This document shows positions 28,762 through 30,321 of a stretch of 30,321 nucleotides of DNA, in pieces. The stretch is taken from positions 1-30,321 of the IMG/VR virus record IMGVR_UViG_3300042392_000335. One strand, given 5' to 3'. The notes below the pieces were generated by a model, which did no database searches, had not been told where the DNA came from, and saw only the letters and a program-made list of their open reading frames with translations. Within the stretch, counting starts at the first letter, position 1, and each line of letters starts with the position of its first letter. The stretch is from a virus. The translations under genes and the position numbers were made by a program.

Positions 28762-29262
28762 ATGGCACAAGCATTATTTGTTAGTCGAGACGATATTGTA
28801 AAATTCACTGCCCTAAATGGCAACGTGGACGTAGATAAATTTATTCAGTGGGTTAAAGTTGCTCAGGATACTCACATTCAAGGGTACTTAGGAACTAAGC
28901 TATTTAATAAGATAAACGATGGCATAGTAGCTAGTAATTTAACTAGCCCTTATACAATGCTTTTAAACGTGTATATTAAGCCTATGGTTATTCATTGGTC
29001 TATGGTTGAGTTTTTACCTTTTGCAGCTTATACAATTGCTAATAAAGGCGTATTTAAACATAGTAGCGAAAATAGCACAAACGTTGAGAAAGGGGAAATA
29101 GATTACTTAGTTGAAAAAGAGCGTTCAATAGCCGAGCATTATACTCGTCGCTTTATTGATTACATGAGTTTTAATCAGTCGCAATTTCCAGAATATAACA
29201 CGAATAGCAATGCGGATATGTTCCCAGACAAAAAATCAGACTTCGGTGGCTGGTACTTATAA
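28762..29262 (+). CDS. Head-tail connector candidate
   Basis: This 166-residue, helical protein begins MAQALFVSRDDIVKFTALNG, with IQWVKVAQDTHIQGYLGTKL and a conserved-looking LVEKERSIAEHYTRRFIDYM helix; it ends NADMFPDKKSDFGGWYL. The IQWVKVAQDTHIQGYLG pattern (helices followed by a Gly hinge) is usual for head-tail connector proteins of Bacteroidota phages. Its position after the portal fits a head-completion protein. It is separated from the next gene by 53 A-rich bases. Confidence 0.75.
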   Translation: MAQALFVSRDDIVKFTALNGNVDVDKFIQWVKVAQDTHIQGYLGTKLFNKINDGIVASNLTSPYTMLLNVYIKPMVIHWSMVEFLPFAAYTIANKGVFKHSSENSTNVEKGEIDYLVEKERSIAEHYTRRFIDYMSFNQSQFPEYNTNSNADMFPDKKSDFGGWYL

Positions 29263-29315
29263 GCCTAAAAAGTCGAACGTAAAAAAGTTAAAAATATACT
29301 TAAACAAAATACAAA

Positions 29316-29654
29316 ATGAGTCTTAATTTCACGCATATAAAAGGCGATACTTTTGACGAGGTAGCTTTTGAATTAAAGATTAATAACGTAGCAGTAAATC
29401 TTACAGGTGCAGTTATTAGAATGCAGTTACGAAAGAGTGCTTCGGATGCGACTGCGGCTCTGTCTTTAACTTCCGCTTCTTCGGCTGGTATCACAATTAC
29501 AAACGCTGCCGCTGGGCAGTTTAAAATTAACAAACAAATTATTGATATTGAGGTGTTTAATTATTCCTACGACATTCAGTTTACGCTATCAGGCGGAGAC
29601 GTGAAGACTTACGTACAAGGAACATTTAACATTCTACCAGAAATAACTCGATAA
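29316..29654 (+). CDS. BppU-like baseplate upper protein N-terminal domain
   Basis: This 112-residue protein (MSLNFTHIKGDTFDEVAFEL) shows the KGDTFDEV, VNLTGAVIRMQLRKS, GITITNAAAGQFKI and YDIQFTLSGGDVKTYVQGTF steps of BppU-type baseplate domains, which anchor receptor-binding proteins to the tail. It ends NILPEITR just before the fibre gene (two bases). It is the probable adapter between the baseplate and the fibre. Confidence 0.75.
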   Translation: MSLNFTHIKGDTFDEVAFELKINNVAVNLTGAVIRMQLRKSASDATAALSLTSASSAGITITNAAAGQFKINKQIIDIEVFNYSYDIQFTLSGGDVKTYVQGTFNILPEITR

Positions 29655-29656
29655 CA

Positions 29657-30321
29657 ATGGATGATATTACAATCGGAGTGACCGAATTCGTTAATAATAT
29701 TCTCGTTTCGGCACAGCCTAATGACCAAATAATAGATATTGCGGTAACTGAAACCGTTGAAACCGTCTTACTAGATGTAAGCACTACGGTTCAGGAGGTT
29801 ACGGTCACGGCTACTCAGAACGTAATAGTAGAAAACATCACGGTAGACTACGTTAATAACGAGAATAACATCGATATAAACGTAACAGATGCGACGCAAG
29901 ACGTAACTCTTAACGTCACGCCTACCCTAGTTGAGATTAATATTCTACGCTCAGGCGGTGAGGTTAATATTTTGCAATTTAATACGCTTGCAGACTTCCC
30001 AGCGACTGGCTCAAGTGACTATTTCTACCTTGCAAAGGATACTAATAAACTATATCGCTGGACTGGTTCTGCTTATGCTGAGATTTCAGCTACTTCTAGT
30101 CCAGTATGGGGGCAGATTATAGGTACATTAAGCAATCAAACTGATTTACAAAATGCTTTAAATCTTAAAGCTCCTATTAATTCCCCTACGTTTACAGGAA
30201 CGGTTAGCGGTATTACTAAAACAATGGTAGGGCTTGGGGCGGTAGATAATACAAGTGATTTAGATAAGCCTATCTCGACTGCTACACAAACGGCTTTAAA
30301 TAACAAGCAACCTTTAGATGG
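29657..30321 (+). CDS. Tail fibre, 5' part (continues at base 2 of the window)
   Basis: The ATG at 29657 (MDDITIGVTEFVNNILVSAQ) opens the fibre gene, two bases after the previous stop. The frame passes through the 99-base repeat and continues at position 2, to the stop at 3469. The N-terminal 120 residues are rich in Val, Thr and Asn (VTETVETVLLDVSTTVQEVT), likely an extended beta strand that anchors the fibre to the BppU-like protein. Repeat module A (29978-30169) then begins. Confidence 0.92.
   Translation, partial: MDDITIGVTEFVNNILVSAQPNDQIIDIAVTETVETVLLDVSTTVQEVTVTATQNVIVENITVDYVNNENNIDINVTDATQDVTLNVTPTLVEINILRSGGEVNILQFNTLADFPATGSSDYFYLAKDTNKLYRWTGSAYAEISATSSPVWGQIIGTLSNQTDLQNALNLKAPINSPTFTGTVSGITKTMVGLGAVDNTSDLDKPISTATQTALNNKQPLD
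29978..30169 (+). repeat. Fibre module repeat A, copy 1
   Basis: This codes for FNTLADFPATG, then DTNKLYRWTGS and TDLQNALNLK, in the same order as copy 2 at 356-535. The copies share length and layout, but not enough DNA identity to confuse a short-read assembly. They probably arose by duplication within the gene. Confidence 0.75.
30223..30321. repeat. Terminal direct repeat, right copy (contig circularity)
   Basis: Exact copy of 1-99. The fibre gene reads through it in frame, with the ATG-like codon at 30224-30226 equal to the codon at 2-4. It marks where the circular sequence was cut. Confidence 0.95.

Noticed and set aside
1-30321. CRISPR array, tRNA genes, integrase, repressor or insertion sequence
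   Set aside because: No regularly spaced repeats, no cloverleaf with a CCA-like end, no recombinase or transposase motif, and no leftward repressor gene were found by reading both strands.

Overview
The window is one essentially complete genome of a tailed bacteriophage. Its first 99 bases (1-99) recur exactly as its last 99 bases (30223-30321), and one long reading frame runs straight through that repeat. The contig is therefore a circular or circularly permuted molecule of 30,222 bp that was opened inside the tail-fibre gene. All convincing genes are on the + strand, tightly packed, often with ATGA, TAATG or GTGA overlaps. Host clues are the low GC content, A-rich leaders without Shine-Dalgarno sequences, promoter boxes of the Bacteroidota type (TAnnTTTG with an upstream -33 box), and many proteins of kinds I associate with Flavobacteriia/Bacteroidota phages. 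No integrase, excisionase, repressor, tRNA or CRISPR array was seen, so a lytic lifestyle is the simpler reading.

Layout on the circle. (1) 29657-30321 joined to 1-3469 is a 1,344-residue tail fibre ending in an intramolecular S74-type chaperone. (2) 3471-6271 holds two small proteins, a lysis cassette (holin candidate, GH24 endolysin, candidate unimolecular spanin) and a metallophosphoesterase, closed by a terminator. (3) 6378-12529 is the early and replication region: host-type promoter, small proteins, an ERF recombinase, a small protein with an SSB-like tip, a run of tiny genes, a candidate structured small RNA, a replisome-organiser-like gene, RusA, a PAPS-reductase-like protein and a PD-(D/E)xK-like protein. 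(4) 12534-15298 starts at a second host-type promoter and carries a DUF3310 protein, a sigma-factor-like protein and both terminase subunits. (5) 15330-22821 is the tail module with a probable -1 frameshifted chaperone and the tape measure. (6) 22861-25958 is the head module: XkdF-like protease, scaffold candidate and major capsid protein. (7) 26022-29654 holds a tail tube candidate, the portal, connector proteins and a baseplate protein. Portal and capsid genes lie far from the terminase, an unusual order.

Two observations stand out. First, 8909-9006 looks like an independent RNA of about 95 nt with its own promoter and intrinsic terminator. It has three consecutive hairpins, and the 8-nt apical loop of the last is perfectly complementary to 8 of the 10 loop bases of the first, which suggests a kissing-loop RNA directly before the replication gene. 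Second, a bipartite motif, ACAAAA-N11/12-CGTTTATA, occurs in exactly four late intergenic gaps (3789, 15300, 22832, 26613). Each copy heads a module: lysis, tail, head, or portal/fibre. In three cases it ends exactly 4 nt before an ATG. Together with the phage sigma-like protein at 12978-13439 this suggests a phage-encoded late transcription switch, possibly making leaderless mRNAs.

A working model, which is inference: host polymerase reads the early promoters (about 6402, 8895 and 12557), the sigma-like protein then directs polymerase to the four late motifs, and hairpin terminators (6317, 25971, 26577) separate the modules.
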